Shown: in pieces, positions 7,876 through 15,629 of the stretch
How the letters are laid out: each line of letters starts with the position of its first letter
Position numbering within the stretch: position 1 is the first letter of the stretch
Assembly: GCA_929200315.1 (NCBI GenBank)
Contig: CAKMZB010000004.1
Coordinates: 133,726-197,725, forward strand
DNA: 64,000 bases
Reading direction: 5' to 3'
Source of the DNA: an uncultured Alphaproteobacteria bacterium
GTDB lineage: Bacteria; Pseudomonadota; Alphaproteobacteria; Rhizobiales; Rhizobiaceae
The notes under the pieces: generated by a model
Database searches by the model: none
What the model was told of the DNA's origin: nothing
The model's input: the letters and a program-made list of their open reading frames with translations, nothing else
Position numbers and translations under genes: made by a program

Positions 7876-9321
7876 ATGGTGAAACGTATTGCAGCGGCCT
7901 TGGGCATCGCACTGGTGGTGCTGATTGCGATCATAGTCTTCAACACCATCATTTTCACCGCGGAGGAAGACGAGGCAATCGCTCTCGTCACCCACAAGGT
8001 GAATGTGGAACAGGCAGCGCAGCGGTTGGGGGAAGCTGTGCGCTTTGAAACCGATTCCACCAAACGCCGCAGTGCGGATTTCCCGCGTTTCATCGCATGG
8101 TTGGAGGAGACCTATCCCACTGTCCACACCACAATGGAGCGCCAGCTCATCAGCAACCAGACACCGCTGTTTCGATGGGCGGGAATGGATGCCTCGCTGA
8201 AGCCTGTGCTGCTTGCCGCACATTATGACGTTGTGCCGGTGCCCAAAGCCTCCCTCCCTGATTGGGTTCATCCGCCCTATGCTGGCATGGTGGATGAAAA
8301 TTTCGTCTGGGGCCGCGGGACGCTGGACGACAAGGGCGCGGTGATTGCGCTCATGGAGGCCGCCGAGGCGATGATTGCTGAAGGCTTCCAACCCAAGCGG
8401 GATGTTTGGTTTTCTTTTGGCCATGATGAAGAGGTTGGCGGCATCTTCGGCGCAGGCGCGGTGGCGCGGAAAATGCGCACCGATGGCGTCCAGTTTGCAT
8501 GGATCCTCGATGAGGGCTCCTTTGTGCTTGATGACATCATCCCCGGCCTGGAACGCCCCATCGCCAGCATCAACGTTGCTGAAAAGGGCACGATTTCCAT
8601 TGAACTTGTAGCCAAAGGCGCGGGCGGCCATTCCTCCATGCCGCCCAAGCAAACCGCCGTCGGCACCCTCGCCCGCGCCGTTGACCGGCTGCAAAACAAT
8701 CCCGTCCCTGGCGGTCTGGATGGCGTGACAGCGGACTTTTTTGATCGGTTGGGGCGTGAATTCGGGCTGCCGGAGCGCGCGCTTTTCGCCAACACCTGGC
8801 TCTTCGGCCCACTGCTGGAAAACCAGCTCGCCAAGGCCAACACCACCAACGCCATGCTGCGCACCACCACCGCTCCAACCATGCTGGAAGGCTCCCCGAA
8901 GGTGAATGTGCTGCCGGTGGAAGCTCGCGCCGGGGTAAACTTCCGCCTCCACCCGAGGGATAGCGCCGACAGCCTGCTTACCCACGTGGAAGAGGCCATC
9001 GACGATGGGGAAATCACCATCATCAAACCGGAAAACTACTCGGAAGCCTCAACTGTTTCCGACGCTGATGCCAGCGGCTATCTCGCTATCGAAAAAGCGA
9101 TCCGCCAAACCTTCGGCAATGTTGCCACGGTGCCCGGCCTCACCATCGCCGCAACAGATGCCCGCCACTACGGTCGCGTTGCCGACAACGCTTACCGCAT
9201 CAACCCCTTCCAGATAGAAGACCACGACCTGGCTCGCTTCCACGGCACCAATGAGCGGCTCTCAAAAGACAATCTGCGGCTCGGAATTTCGTTCTACCGC
9301 ACGCTGCTGGAGGCGCAGTAG
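7876..9321 (+). CDS. M20 family metallopeptidase
   Basis: A 481-residue M20 zinc peptidase related to carboxypeptidase S and PM20D1. An N-terminal signal anchor (about residues 6-27, IAAALGIALVVLIAIIVF) suggests it is membrane-tethered with the enzyme outside the cytosol. Metal and catalytic motifs are HYDVVPV, GRGTLDDKGAV and SFGHDEEVGG; GHSSMPP marks the dimerisation-domain junction, and DARHYG lies near the end. Family members cleave C-terminal residues from peptides or hydrolyse N-acyl amino acids; the substrate here is unknown. It converges on the LysE gene with a 7-bp gap. Confidence 0.9.
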   Translation: MVKRIAAALGIALVVLIAIIVFNTIIFTAEEDEAIALVTHKVNVEQAAQRLGEAVRFETDSTKRRSADFPRFIAWLEETYPTVHTTMERQLISNQTPLFRWAGMDASLKPVLLAAHYDVVPVPKASLPDWVHPPYAGMVDENFVWGRGTLDDKGAVIALMEAAEAMIAEGFQPKRDVWFSFGHDEEVGGIFGAGAVARKMRTDGVQFAWILDEGSFVLDDIIPGLERPIASINVAEKGTISIELVAKGAGGHSSMPPKQTAVGTLARAVDRLQNNPVPGGLDGVTADFFDRLGREFGLPERALFANTWLFGPLLENQLAKANTTNAMLRTTTAPTMLEGSPKVNVLPVEARAGVNFRLHPRDSADSLLTHVEEAIDDGEITIIKPENYSEASTVSDADASGYLAIEKAIRQTFGNVATVPGLTIAATDARHYGRVADNAYRINPFQIEDHDLARFHGTNERLSKDNLRLGISFYRTLLEAQ

Positions 9322-9328
9322 GTCACAC

Positions 9329-9925
9329 TCAAACCGCCAACATTGGCCAGAGCGAAACCACCAACGCCAGAGCCATTGTGATGTTGAAGATGCGCAGCCA
9401 CAACGGATCCTTGAGGATCTCCCGCAAAGCTTGTCCAAAGCCCGCCCAAACAGCGACGCAGGGCAGGTTGATGATCGTGAACGCAAGGCAAATAAGAGCG
9501 ACATTGACCCAATAATTGCCGATGGTCGTGTAGGTCGCCATGGCGAATGTGCCCATCATCCAGGCCTTCGGATTGACCCATTGGAAGAGTGCAGCTTGCA
9601 TGAAGGTCATTGGCTTTGCTGTGCCATCGGCCTGTTCGACCGGGCCGGAATTGGCAATTTTCCAGGCGAGCCACAGCATGTAGATGCCGCCGATAACCTT
9701 GATCGCCAGGAGCATACTCGGCACTTGCGTCACAAGCGCACCGATGCCTGCGCCAACGGCCGCCAGCATAACACCAAAACCAATGGAAATACCCAGCATG
9801 TGGGGGATTGTGCGCGTAAAACCGAAATTTACGCCGGAGGCGAAAAGCATCACGTTGTTCGGCCCCGGTGTGACAGATGAAACGAGGGAGAACACGCAAA
9901 GGGCAAGGAAAATGGTGAGGGTCAT
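9329..9925 (-). CDS. LysE/RhtB family amino acid exporter
   Basis: A 198-residue inner-membrane protein with about six hydrophobic helices and the LysE/RhtB signature SVTPGPNNVMLFASGVNFG near residue 17. FQWVNPKAWMMG is the second family block. Such proteins export amino acids or derivatives (lysine, threonine, homoserine and others); the substrate cannot be read from sequence. Its 5' region (9939-9965) holds a strong inverted repeat that could be an operator. It lies downstream of the WYL regulator on the same strand but is separated from it by 83 bp. Confidence 0.9.
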   Translation of the reverse strand: MTLTIFLALCVFSLVSSVTPGPNNVMLFASGVNFGFTRTIPHMLGISIGFGVMLAAVGAGIGALVTQVPSMLLAIKVIGGIYMLWLAWKIANSGPVEQADGTAKPMTFMQAALFQWVNPKAWMMGTFAMATYTTIGNYWVNVALICLAFTIINLPCVAVWAGFGQALREILKDPLWLRIFNITMALALVVSLWPMLAV

Positions 9926-9938
9926 GGTGATGTTTGGT

Positions 9939-9965
9939 AATTAGGTCAGGTGAGCTTACCTAATT
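9939..9965. promoter_or_regulatory. Inverted repeat upstream of the LysE-type exporter, putative operator
   Basis: The arms AATTAGGT (9939-9946) and ACCTAATT (9958-9965) are a perfect 8-bp inverted repeat separated by 11 bases that themselves contain AGGTGAGC. It sits 14-40 nt upstream of the exporter ATG, the usual place for a repressor site. The bound factor is unknown. The TTAGGT...ACCTAA pattern is faintly like DtxR/IdeR boxes, but the spacing differs, so no assignment is made. Confidence 0.45.
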
Positions 9966-10008
9966 GTGATCCATTTGAACAGAGCAGATTGGAGGCTGTA
10001 TTTACCCT

Positions 10009-10725
10009 CTACCATTCTTTCAGCGGATCGAGTGATGGGTTCAATTCTGGATGAATTCCCAACTGTTCCATAAAGGCAGCGAGCGTTTTGTCAGGATCAT
10101 CGGTAAAATGATCTGCCAGCACTGTCAGCCCCGCAATCCGGTCTGTGCGGAACATGCGAAAGTCCCCACGTAACTCGCACCAGGCGATGAACGTCCATTT
10201 CGCGCCCCAAAACCAGAGTGCCAGAGGGCGCACGCAGCGACGGGTTTTTACGCCCTCCACCTCATAGTCCATTTGAAGCAAATTGCGGGATTGCGCCGCC
10301 GCGTCAATTTGGTCGATCCAGCCCCGCTGCTCCGGCCTCATCATATAGCCCGGGGCAGAGAAACGGTCACGCGCATCGTCGGCAATGTCAGGTTTTGGCA
10401 GGACGGCGGCAATCTTACCAAGAGCTTCGCTGGCAGCGCTTGCCATGGACGTCCCGCCCCATGCGGCCACCAAACGGGCTCCAAGAACGAGGGAGGAAAC
10501 CTCCTCATTGGTGAACATTAACGGCGGCAGGTCGTATCCCTGCCGCATGATGTAGCCGACCCCGGCGGCGCCATCGATGGGCACGCCGCTGGCCTGCAGA
10601 TCAGCAATGTCGCGATAGATGGTACGCTCGGAAACCTCCATCGCTTCAGCAAGCTGAGCGGCCGTGTGCAGACGGCCGCTCCTTAGATGTTGGACGAGCC
10701 GAAACAGACGATCGGCTCTGCGCAT
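10009..10725 (-). CDS. YafY-type HTH and WYL domain transcriptional regulator
   Basis: A 238-residue YafY-like regulator. The N-terminal HTH_11 domain (about residues 4-60) includes RRADRLFRLVQHLR and MEVSERTIYRDIADL, and a WYL domain follows (about 135-215; QMDYEVEGVKTRRCVRPLALWFWGAKWTF). WYL domains bind ligands or nucleic acid and usually make local repressors or activators. The ATG directly abuts the stop of the upstream VOC gene (TAGATG), so the two form an operon and the regulator probably controls it through the inverted repeat at 11149-11172. Confidence 0.92.
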   Translation of the reverse strand: MRRADRLFRLVQHLRSGRLHTAAQLAEAMEVSERTIYRDIADLQASGVPIDGAAGVGYIMRQGYDLPPLMFTNEEVSSLVLGARLVAAWGGTSMASAASEALGKIAAVLPKPDIADDARDRFSAPGYMMRPEQRGWIDQIDAAAQSRNLLQMDYEVEGVKTRRCVRPLALWFWGAKWTFIAWCELRGDFRMFRTDRIAGLTVLADHFTDDPDKTLAAFMEQLGIHPELNPSLDPLKEW

Positions 10726-11088
10726 CTACTTTGCCTCGAAAAAGCCGATAGAATTGCCATCGGGATCAACGGCATAGAAGAATTTACCAGAAGGTATCTC
10801 AATGACCGGGCTCTCCACCGAGCCGCCAGCCTCCTTGATGCGGTTCATGGTATCTTCCAACGGCCCTACCGCGCTGAAATGGATCGTGTTGCCGGTTCCC
10901 GCTGCCGCCGGCTTGCCGGGGTAGAGGTGGCCGGAGACGCTGGAACCGTCGCTTCCGGGCAGAAACACAGCCGGGTTCGGCCCCATTTCCGAGATCGCCA
11001 AATCAGCCTGAAGTATCTTTCCGTAGAACACCCGCGCTTTCTCAAGATCGGTGGCGGGAATTTCCGTCCATGCAATTGCATTTGCCAT
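10726..11088 (-). CDS. VOC family (glyoxalase/bleomycin resistance-like) protein
   Basis: A 120-residue VOC protein with two beta-alpha-beta-beta-beta modules: AIAWTEIPATDLEKARVFYG opens the first and IKEAGGSVESPVIEI begins the second, ending in DPDGNSIGFFEA. It belongs to the single-domain VOC type often found beside YafY-type regulators; the natural substrate is unknown. An AAAGGAG Shine-Dalgarno sequence lies 7 nt before the ATG. A short hairpin (cccgca/tgcggg, 11111-11125) sits in its 5' leader. Confidence 0.9.
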   Translation of the reverse strand: MANAIAWTEIPATDLEKARVFYGKILQADLAISEMGPNPAVFLPGSDGSSVSGHLYPGKPAAAGTGNTIHFSAVGPLEDTMNRIKEAGGSVESPVIEIPSGKFFYAVDPDGNSIGFFEAK

Positions 11089-11148
11089 TGTCTTCTCCTT
11101 TGTTTTTCAACCCGCACCCTGCGGGCCTGGAGAAGGTCTAGATCACCC

Positions 11149-11172
11149 CTCCTGACACCATTCTGTCAGGAG
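11149..11172. promoter_or_regulatory. Inverted repeat between ilvH and the VOC-WYL operon, putative operator
   Basis: CTCCTGACA (11149-11157) and TGTCAGGAG (11164-11172) form a perfect 9-bp inverted repeat with a 6-base centre, 61-84 nt upstream of the VOC start. There is no T tract, so it is a poor terminator. Its position fits an autoregulatory operator for the WYL regulator two genes downstream. It also lies 12 bp past the end of ilvH, so a role in ending the ilv transcript is possible. Confidence 0.5.
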
Positions 11173-11183
11173 AGATCGCCGCG

Positions 11184-11777
11184 CTAGAGCCCCTCCCCAC
11201 CTCGGTTCATGGCAGCGACACCGGTGCGGCAGACTTCCACGATACCAAGCGGTTGCATAATGGCGATAAATTGGTCGATCTTGTGGGTGCGGCCCGTCAC
11301 CTCAAAAATGAAATGGCCGACATCCGCATCGCTAACCACCGCACCGAAGGCGTCTGCAAGACGCAGGGCCTCGCTGCGCTTCTCGCCGCTATTGGCGACC
11401 TTCACCATGGCAAGCTCCCGCTCGATCGGCTTGTCATGGCCAAGACCATAGGCGTTGAGCGTAAGGTCGACGATGCGGTGGATTGGGACGATGCGGTCAA
11501 GCTGACGCTTGATCTGCTCCAGCATCGACGGCGTCGCGCGGGTCACGATGGTGATGCGCGAGAGGTGCCGCTCATGCTCGGTTTCAGACACCGTCAGACT
11601 GTCGATGTTATAGCCACGACCCGAAAACAGGCCAATCACGCGGGCAAGCACACCCGGCTCATTGTCCACCAGGATTGCCAGCGTATGGCGTACGGGAAGT
11701 TCTTCCGTCGGTGCAATGAAATAGGCCGAGGCCGGGGGTGGCATGACCTTGTTCTGGTTTTGAATATCGTTGCTCAT
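11184..11777 (-). CDS. ilvH: Acetolactate synthase small (regulatory) subunit IlvH
   Basis: A 197-residue regulatory subunit. The N-terminal ACT domain (about residues 28-100) starts HTLAILVDNEPGVLARVIGLF and contains GRGYNIDSLTV; a second ferredoxin-like domain follows with REL.MVKV and EVTGRTHKIDQFI. IlvH stimulates the catalytic subunit and gives feedback inhibition by valine. The length is a little more than the enteric 163 residues but normal for Rhizobiales, which carry an N-terminal extension. Its ATG overlaps the stop of the EamA gene (ATGA), so it is coupled to that gene and not directly to ilvI. Confidence 0.95.
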   Translation of the reverse strand: MSNDIQNQNKVMPPPASAYFIAPTEELPVRHTLAILVDNEPGVLARVIGLFSGRGYNIDSLTVSETEHERHLSRITIVTRATPSMLEQIKRQLDRIVPIHRIVDLTLNAYGLGHDKPIERELAMVKVANSGEKRSEALRLADAFGAVVSDADVGHFIFEVTGRTHKIDQFIAIMQPLGIVEVCRTGVAAMNRGGEGL

Positions 11778-12718
11778 GCGGCCTCCGTAGCGGGCTTTGG
11801 TGTTGGTCTGCGGCGCGCAAGGGCGACGCCGGTGAGAATGGTGATGAGGGCAATCCAGGCGTTGGCCGGGAGCCGCTCACCCAAAAAGACGATGGCCAGC
11901 ACCGTGCCAACAACCGGCACGATGAAGTTGATTTGGCTTGTGAAGGAGGCCCCTGCTCGTCGGACGAGCCAGACAACCAACACCGCGCCGGTCGCAGTGG
12001 GTCCGACACCAGTATAGGCAAGCGCAGCCCAGGCTGTGGACGTTGCCTCCGGCCATTTGGCGGCGTCTTCCAGGAACAATGCCGGGAGCGAAAGCAGGAA
12101 GGCCGTGCCCATAAAAGCAGCGGCAACCCCCTCCCAGCGCACAGACAACAGGCTCTTCGTGATGATGGAATTGACACCGTAGGAAATGGCGGCAAGTGCG
12201 ATGATGATCTGCGCCAAGCTTGCCGGATCAAATTGCGCCAACCGCGCGGGGCCAACGAGCAGGATGATGCCGCTGAGCGCGATTGCAAAACCGGCCGTCG
12301 CGTTGCGGTTGGGGCGTTCGTCATGGGTAAAGAGCTGCGCCAGAAGCAGCGTGAAGAGCGGCATCGTTGCCATTAGAATTGCAGCAATCCCGGCATCCAC
12401 CACCTGCTGTCCATAGGCGAGAAGCGTGAAGGGTAGCGTATGACCAAAAAAGCCAGAGGCCAGGATCGCAATCCATATTTTCCCCCGCGGCAACGGCGCG
12501 CGGGTGATGAGCATAACCACGACAAGCACAACCGTCGCCACGGCCAGACGCGCGCTCACCACGAAGGCGGGGGGCATCTGCGTGACCGTGATCTTGGTCA
12601 TCATGAAATTGGAGCCAAAAATGCAGGCAAGCAGAACCAGCAAGGCATAGTCCTGCCAGGGCCGACCATGCGTGCCAACCTGAGAAGCCGCCGCTCCCGA
12701 TGTCGGGACGTATCTCAC
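11774..12718 (-). CDS. DMT superfamily (EamA) transporter inside the ilv operon
   Basis: A 314-residue inner-membrane protein with about ten hydrophobic helices in two EamA repeats (about residues 25-155 and 165-305). LLVLLACIFGSNFMMTKI opens the first repeat and AALAYTGVGPTATGAVLV lies in the second. DMT/EamA proteins usually export metabolites such as amino acids. The gene is joined to both neighbours by 4-nt overlaps (GTGA with ilvI, ATGA with ilvH), which is unusual because ilvI and ilvH are normally adjacent. By context it could export a branched-chain amino acid or an intermediate, but this is only inference. The start codon is GTG at 12716-12718. Confidence 0.88.
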   Translation of the reverse strand: MRYVPTSGAAASQVGTHGRPWQDYALLVLLACIFGSNFMMTKITVTQMPPAFVVSARLAVATVVLVVVMLITRAPLPRGKIWIAILASGFFGHTLPFTLLAYGQQVVDAGIAAILMATMPLFTLLLAQLFTHDERPNRNATAGFAIALSGIILLVGPARLAQFDPASLAQIIIALAAISYGVNSIITKSLLSVRWEGVAAAFMGTAFLLSLPALFLEDAAKWPEATSTAWAALAYTGVGPTATGAVLVVWLVRRAGASFTSQINFIVPVVGTVLAIVFLGERLPANAWIALITILTGVALARRRPTPKPATEAA

Positions 12719-14496
12719 ACCAGCGCCTTGCCTTCTTCGCCAATTGCTGTTGCCACCGCCTCGTCGCTGGCCTCGTCCGGCAGCAACATCTCGTTATGCG
12801 CTTTGCCCGACGGGATCATGGGGAAGCAGTTGGCAAGCGTCACCACGCAACAGTCGAAAATCACCGGGCCCGGTGTTTCGATCATTGTCATGATTGCGTC
12901 GTCCAACTCGGCTGGCTTGGTACAGCGAATGCCCGTGCCGCCGTAAGCTTCCGCCAGCTTCACGAAATCCGGCATCGCCTCGGTATAGGTGTGTGAGAGG
13001 CGATTTCCATGCAGGAGCTGCTGCCACTGGCGCACCATGCCCATATATTCGTTGTTCAGGATCATGATCTTGATCGGCGCACCATGCTGCACCGCACAGG
13101 ACATTTCCTGAATACACATCTGGATCGAAGCATCGCCGGCAATGTCGATCACCAACGCATCGGGATGGGCGATCTGCACACCGAGCGCCGCCGGCAGACC
13201 ATAGCCCATCGTGCCGAGACCGCCGGAAGTCATCCACCGGTTTGGCTCTTCAAAACCATAGAACTGCGCCGCCCACATCTGGTGCTGACCAACTTCCGTC
13301 GTGATGTAGGTGTCGCGGTCCTTCGTCAGTTCATGCAACCGCTCCAGCGCGAGCTGGGGCATGATGACGTCATCATTGCCCGCATAGGCGAGCGAATTAC
13401 GGTCGCGCCAGACGTCAATTTGCTTCCACCAAGCGTCGATCTTCGGGCGCGATTTAACCTTACCCCACTGGGTAAGCATCTCTCCCAACACATTGGCGAC
13501 ATCACCGATAACCGGCACTTCAACATGCACGATCTTGTTGATCGAGGACGGGTCGATGTCGATATGGATCTTCTGCGAATGGGGCGAGAAGGCATCCAGA
13601 CGGCCGGTGATGCGATCATCAAAACGCGCACCGATACAGACCATCACGTCGCAATCATGCATCGCCATATTGGCCTCATACGTGCCGTGCATTCCCAACA
13701 TGCCGAGCCAGTTTTCACCCGAAGCCGGATAGGAGCCGAGTCCCATCAGCGTGGAGGTGATGGGAAAGCCGGTCTCTGCGACCAGACGGCGCAACAATTG
13801 GCTCGCTTCCGGGCCGGAATTGATGACCCCGCCACCGGTATAGAGGATTGGCTTTTCGGCCTGCGCCATCAGCGCAACGGCAGCAGCGATAGCGCTCGCA
13901 TCACCCTTGGAGGCCGGATTATAGCTGGCATGGCGCTCATCCGACGGAGGCGTATAGATGCCGGTGGCAAACTGCACGTCTTTGGGAATGTCCACGACCA
14001 CAGGACCGGGTCGGCCGGAAGTGGCGACGTAAAACGCTTCGTGCAGCACACGCGCCAGATCGTTCACGTCCTTCACCAGCCAATTGTGCTTGGTGCAGGC
14101 GCGCGTGATGCCAACAGTATCGCATTCCTGAAAAGCGTCTGAACCAATGAGCGGGGTCGGAACCTGGCCGGTGATGCAGACCAGCGGAATGGAATCCATC
14201 AATGCGTCCTGAAGCGGCGTGACCATATTTGTCGCACCGGGGCCGGATGTGACGAGGCAGACGCCGGGCCGGTTGGTGGAACGCGCATAGCCCTCAGCCG
14301 CATGACCCGCGCCCTGCTCGTGGCGCACCAGGACATGGCGAATGTCGTCTTGCTGATGCAGTTCATCGTAGATCGGCAACACTGCCCCGCCGGGATAGCC
14401 GAAGAGGTCAGCAACGCCATTATCGACAAGCGCACGCACGACCATCTCCGCTCCGGTCATTTCTATGCCTTTGCTCTTCTTGTCTGCCGTATTCAT
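12715..14496 (-). CDS. ilvI: Acetolactate synthase large (catalytic) subunit, ilvI/ilvB type
   Basis: A 593-residue thiamine diphosphate enzyme that condenses two pyruvates to acetolactate, or pyruvate and 2-oxobutyrate to acetohydroxybutyrate, the first common step to valine, leucine and isoleucine. Domains in order are ThDP-binding pyrimidine (FGYPGGAVLPIYDEL with the catalytic Glu in HEQGAGHAAEGYAR), a central FAD-binding domain, and a C-terminal PP domain with GDASIQMCIQEM and NNEYMGMVRQWQQ. It is the first structural gene of ilvI-EamA-ilvH and is preceded by an attenuator leader (14551-14651). Confidence 0.96.
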   Translation of the reverse strand: MNTADKKSKGIEMTGAEMVVRALVDNGVADLFGYPGGAVLPIYDELHQQDDIRHVLVRHEQGAGHAAEGYARSTNRPGVCLVTSGPGATNMVTPLQDALMDSIPLVCITGQVPTPLIGSDAFQECDTVGITRACTKHNWLVKDVNDLARVLHEAFYVATSGRPGPVVVDIPKDVQFATGIYTPPSDERHASYNPASKGDASAIAAAVALMAQAEKPILYTGGGVINSGPEASQLLRRLVAETGFPITSTLMGLGSYPASGENWLGMLGMHGTYEANMAMHDCDVMVCIGARFDDRITGRLDAFSPHSQKIHIDIDPSSINKIVHVEVPVIGDVANVLGEMLTQWGKVKSRPKIDAWWKQIDVWRDRNSLAYAGNDDVIMPQLALERLHELTKDRDTYITTEVGQHQMWAAQFYGFEEPNRWMTSGGLGTMGYGLPAALGVQIAHPDALVIDIAGDASIQMCIQEMSCAVQHGAPIKIMILNNEYMGMVRQWQQLLHGNRLSHTYTEAMPDFVKLAEAYGGTGIRCTKPAELDDAIMTMIETPGPVIFDCCVVTLANCFPMIPSGKAHNEMLLPDEASDEAVATAIGEEGKALV

Positions 14497-14550
14497 CGCC
14501 CTGTTTCCTTATCAGTCATCTTCGACTCCCTCCCACCCGAAGGTGGGCAT

Positions 14551-14575
14551 AAAAAAAGGCTCCCCGGGGAGCCTT
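14551..14575 (-). terminator. Intrinsic terminator of the ilv attenuator
   Basis: On the minus strand the perfect dyad AAGGCTCCCC/GGGGAGCCTT (14556-14575) is followed by seven T residues (14551-14557). It lies between the leader peptide stop and ilvI, about 55 nt upstream of the ilvI ATG, so it would stop transcription before the structural genes unless it is disrupted. An overlapping upstream dyad, GGTGGTG-TAG-CACCACC, spans the leader stop codon and could be the pause hairpin. Confidence 0.85.
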
Positions 14576-14600
14576 GCGCGCGTCAGCGGTGCCGGTGGTG

Positions 14601-14651
14601 CTACACCACCGCGCCAACGCGCTTACCTACTACGATGAGAATGTGCCGCAT
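14601..14651 (-). CDS. ilv operon leader peptide
   Basis: A 16-codon open frame, MRHILIVVGKRVGAVV then TAG. Eight of the 16 residues are Ile, Leu or Val, with an ILIVV run and a second VV just before the stop. It sits between a good promoter (14685-14712) and an intrinsic terminator (14551-14575), exactly as in classical attenuation of branched-chain amino acid operons. Ribosome stalling at the Ile/Leu/Val codons would favour an antiterminator. The start ATG is at 14649-14651; upstream AGTGAGCG is only a weak Shine-Dalgarno sequence. Confidence 0.8.
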   Translation of the reverse strand: MRHILIVVGKRVGAVV

Positions 14652-14684
14652 GATGCGCTCACTATCGTTTCAAATTTCGCGGCA

Positions 14685-14712
14685 ACCATACATCGGCGCG
14701 CTCCGCGGTCAA
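14685..14712 (-). promoter_or_regulatory. Promoter of the ilv leader (sigma-70 type)
   Basis: On the minus strand, TTGACC (14707-14712) and TATGGT (14685-14690) are separated by 16 bp. This is a good match to alphaproteobacterial housekeeping promoters and sits 33 nt upstream of the leader peptide ATG. It lies just after the miaA stop codon, so the ilv transcript is independent of miaA. Confidence 0.65.
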
Positions 14713-14727
14713 TAGATTTGTCTCGCA

Positions 14728-15615
14728 TCAGACCCGCTGCCAGTCCGGGCCCATCTGGCCACGGAACCAGGTGGACTGGCGTTTGGCATATTGACGGGTG
14801 GCGGCGATCATTTTTTGGCACGCTTCCCCGATGGATACCTCTCCACGCAGATGGGCGGCAAGTTGCGGCACACCAATGGCCTTCCAGACGGTGGCTTGCG
14901 GGGGCGGGTTGAGGTGCAGCAGCTCTTCAACTTCCGTCAAGGCCCCCTCTTTCAGCATCTGGCCACAGCGGCGCTCAATTTTGTCGTGAAGGACGGCTCG
15001 GGAGGGTTCAACGATCCAGCGCTCCAACGCCCAGCCGTCCAGCAGGGGCGAGGCGTCACCTTGCTGGTGTTCTGCAAGCGGGCGACCCGTGCTTTCAACC
15101 ACCTCCAGAGCCCGGGCGATGCGCTGACCATCGCTTGGACGAAGGGCAGCCGCACCATCGGAATCAAGTTTGGCAAGGCGGGTATGAAGAGCATGGGGGC
15201 CATCTGCGGACAATTCGGCGCGTACTTTCTCGCGTATCGCCGGGTCAATGGTGGGCACTGGCGACAGACCGGTTTCCAGTGCACGGAAGTAGAGACCCGT
15301 GCCACCGGTAAAAATCGGCACGATACCCTCGCGCTCCCATTCCGGCAGAAGCGTCACCACATCCCTGGCCCATCGGGCCACCGAATAGGGTTCATCGAGA
15401 GGGGCGTGGCCGTAGAGCGCGTGATCGGCACGGGCGAGATCTTCCTTGCCTGGTCGCGCGGTGAGGACACGCAGAACCGGATAGACCTGCATGGAATCGG
15501 TGTTGACGATGATTGCACGTTGCCCGTCGCGGGCAAGTGCCTCTGCCCGCTCAAGTGCTAGTGCCGACTTGCCGCTGGCCGTCGGTCCGGCTATCGCGAT
15601 GGCCTTGCCGTTCAC
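14728..15615 (-). CDS. miaA: tRNA dimethylallyltransferase MiaA
   Basis: A 295-residue enzyme that adds a dimethylallyl group to N6 of A37 in tRNAs reading UNN codons. The P-loop is GPTASGKS at the N-terminus, VNTDSMQVYP follows, and FTGGTGLYFRALETGLSP is the conserved central block; AIGVPQLAAHLRGE and RQYAKRQSTWFRGQ are near the end. The likely start is GTG at 15613-15615, with a GGGGGT stretch about 8 nt upstream, which places the P-loop at the usual distance from the N-terminus. An ATG at 15657 would overlap the divergent serB start. Modification of tRNA-Leu and others may feed into leader-peptide translation of the neighbouring ilv operon. Confidence 0.95.
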   Translation of the reverse strand: MNGKAIAIAGPTASGKSALALERAEALARDGQRAIIVNTDSMQVYPVLRVLTARPGKEDLARADHALYGHAPLDEPYSVARWARDVVTLLPEWEREGIVPIFTGGTGLYFRALETGLSPVPTIDPAIREKVRAELSADGPHALHTRLAKLDSDGAAALRPSDGQRIARALEVVESTGRPLAEHQQGDASPLLDGWALERWIVEPSRAVLHDKIERRCGQMLKEGALTEVEELLHLNPPPQATVWKAIGVPQLAAHLRGEVSIGEACQKMIAATRQYAKRQSTWFRGQMGPDWQRV

Positions 15616-15629
15616 GGGACAACACCCCC

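Noticed and set aside
7774-8985. A 403-codon minus-strand frame opposite the M20 peptidase
   Set aside because: The peptidase on the plus strand has all family motifs; the opposite frame is a His/Arg/Gly-rich shadow.
13009-14142. A 377-codon plus-strand frame opposite ilvI
   Set aside because: Shadow of a strongly conserved acetolactate synthase gene; no start signal and no motifs.
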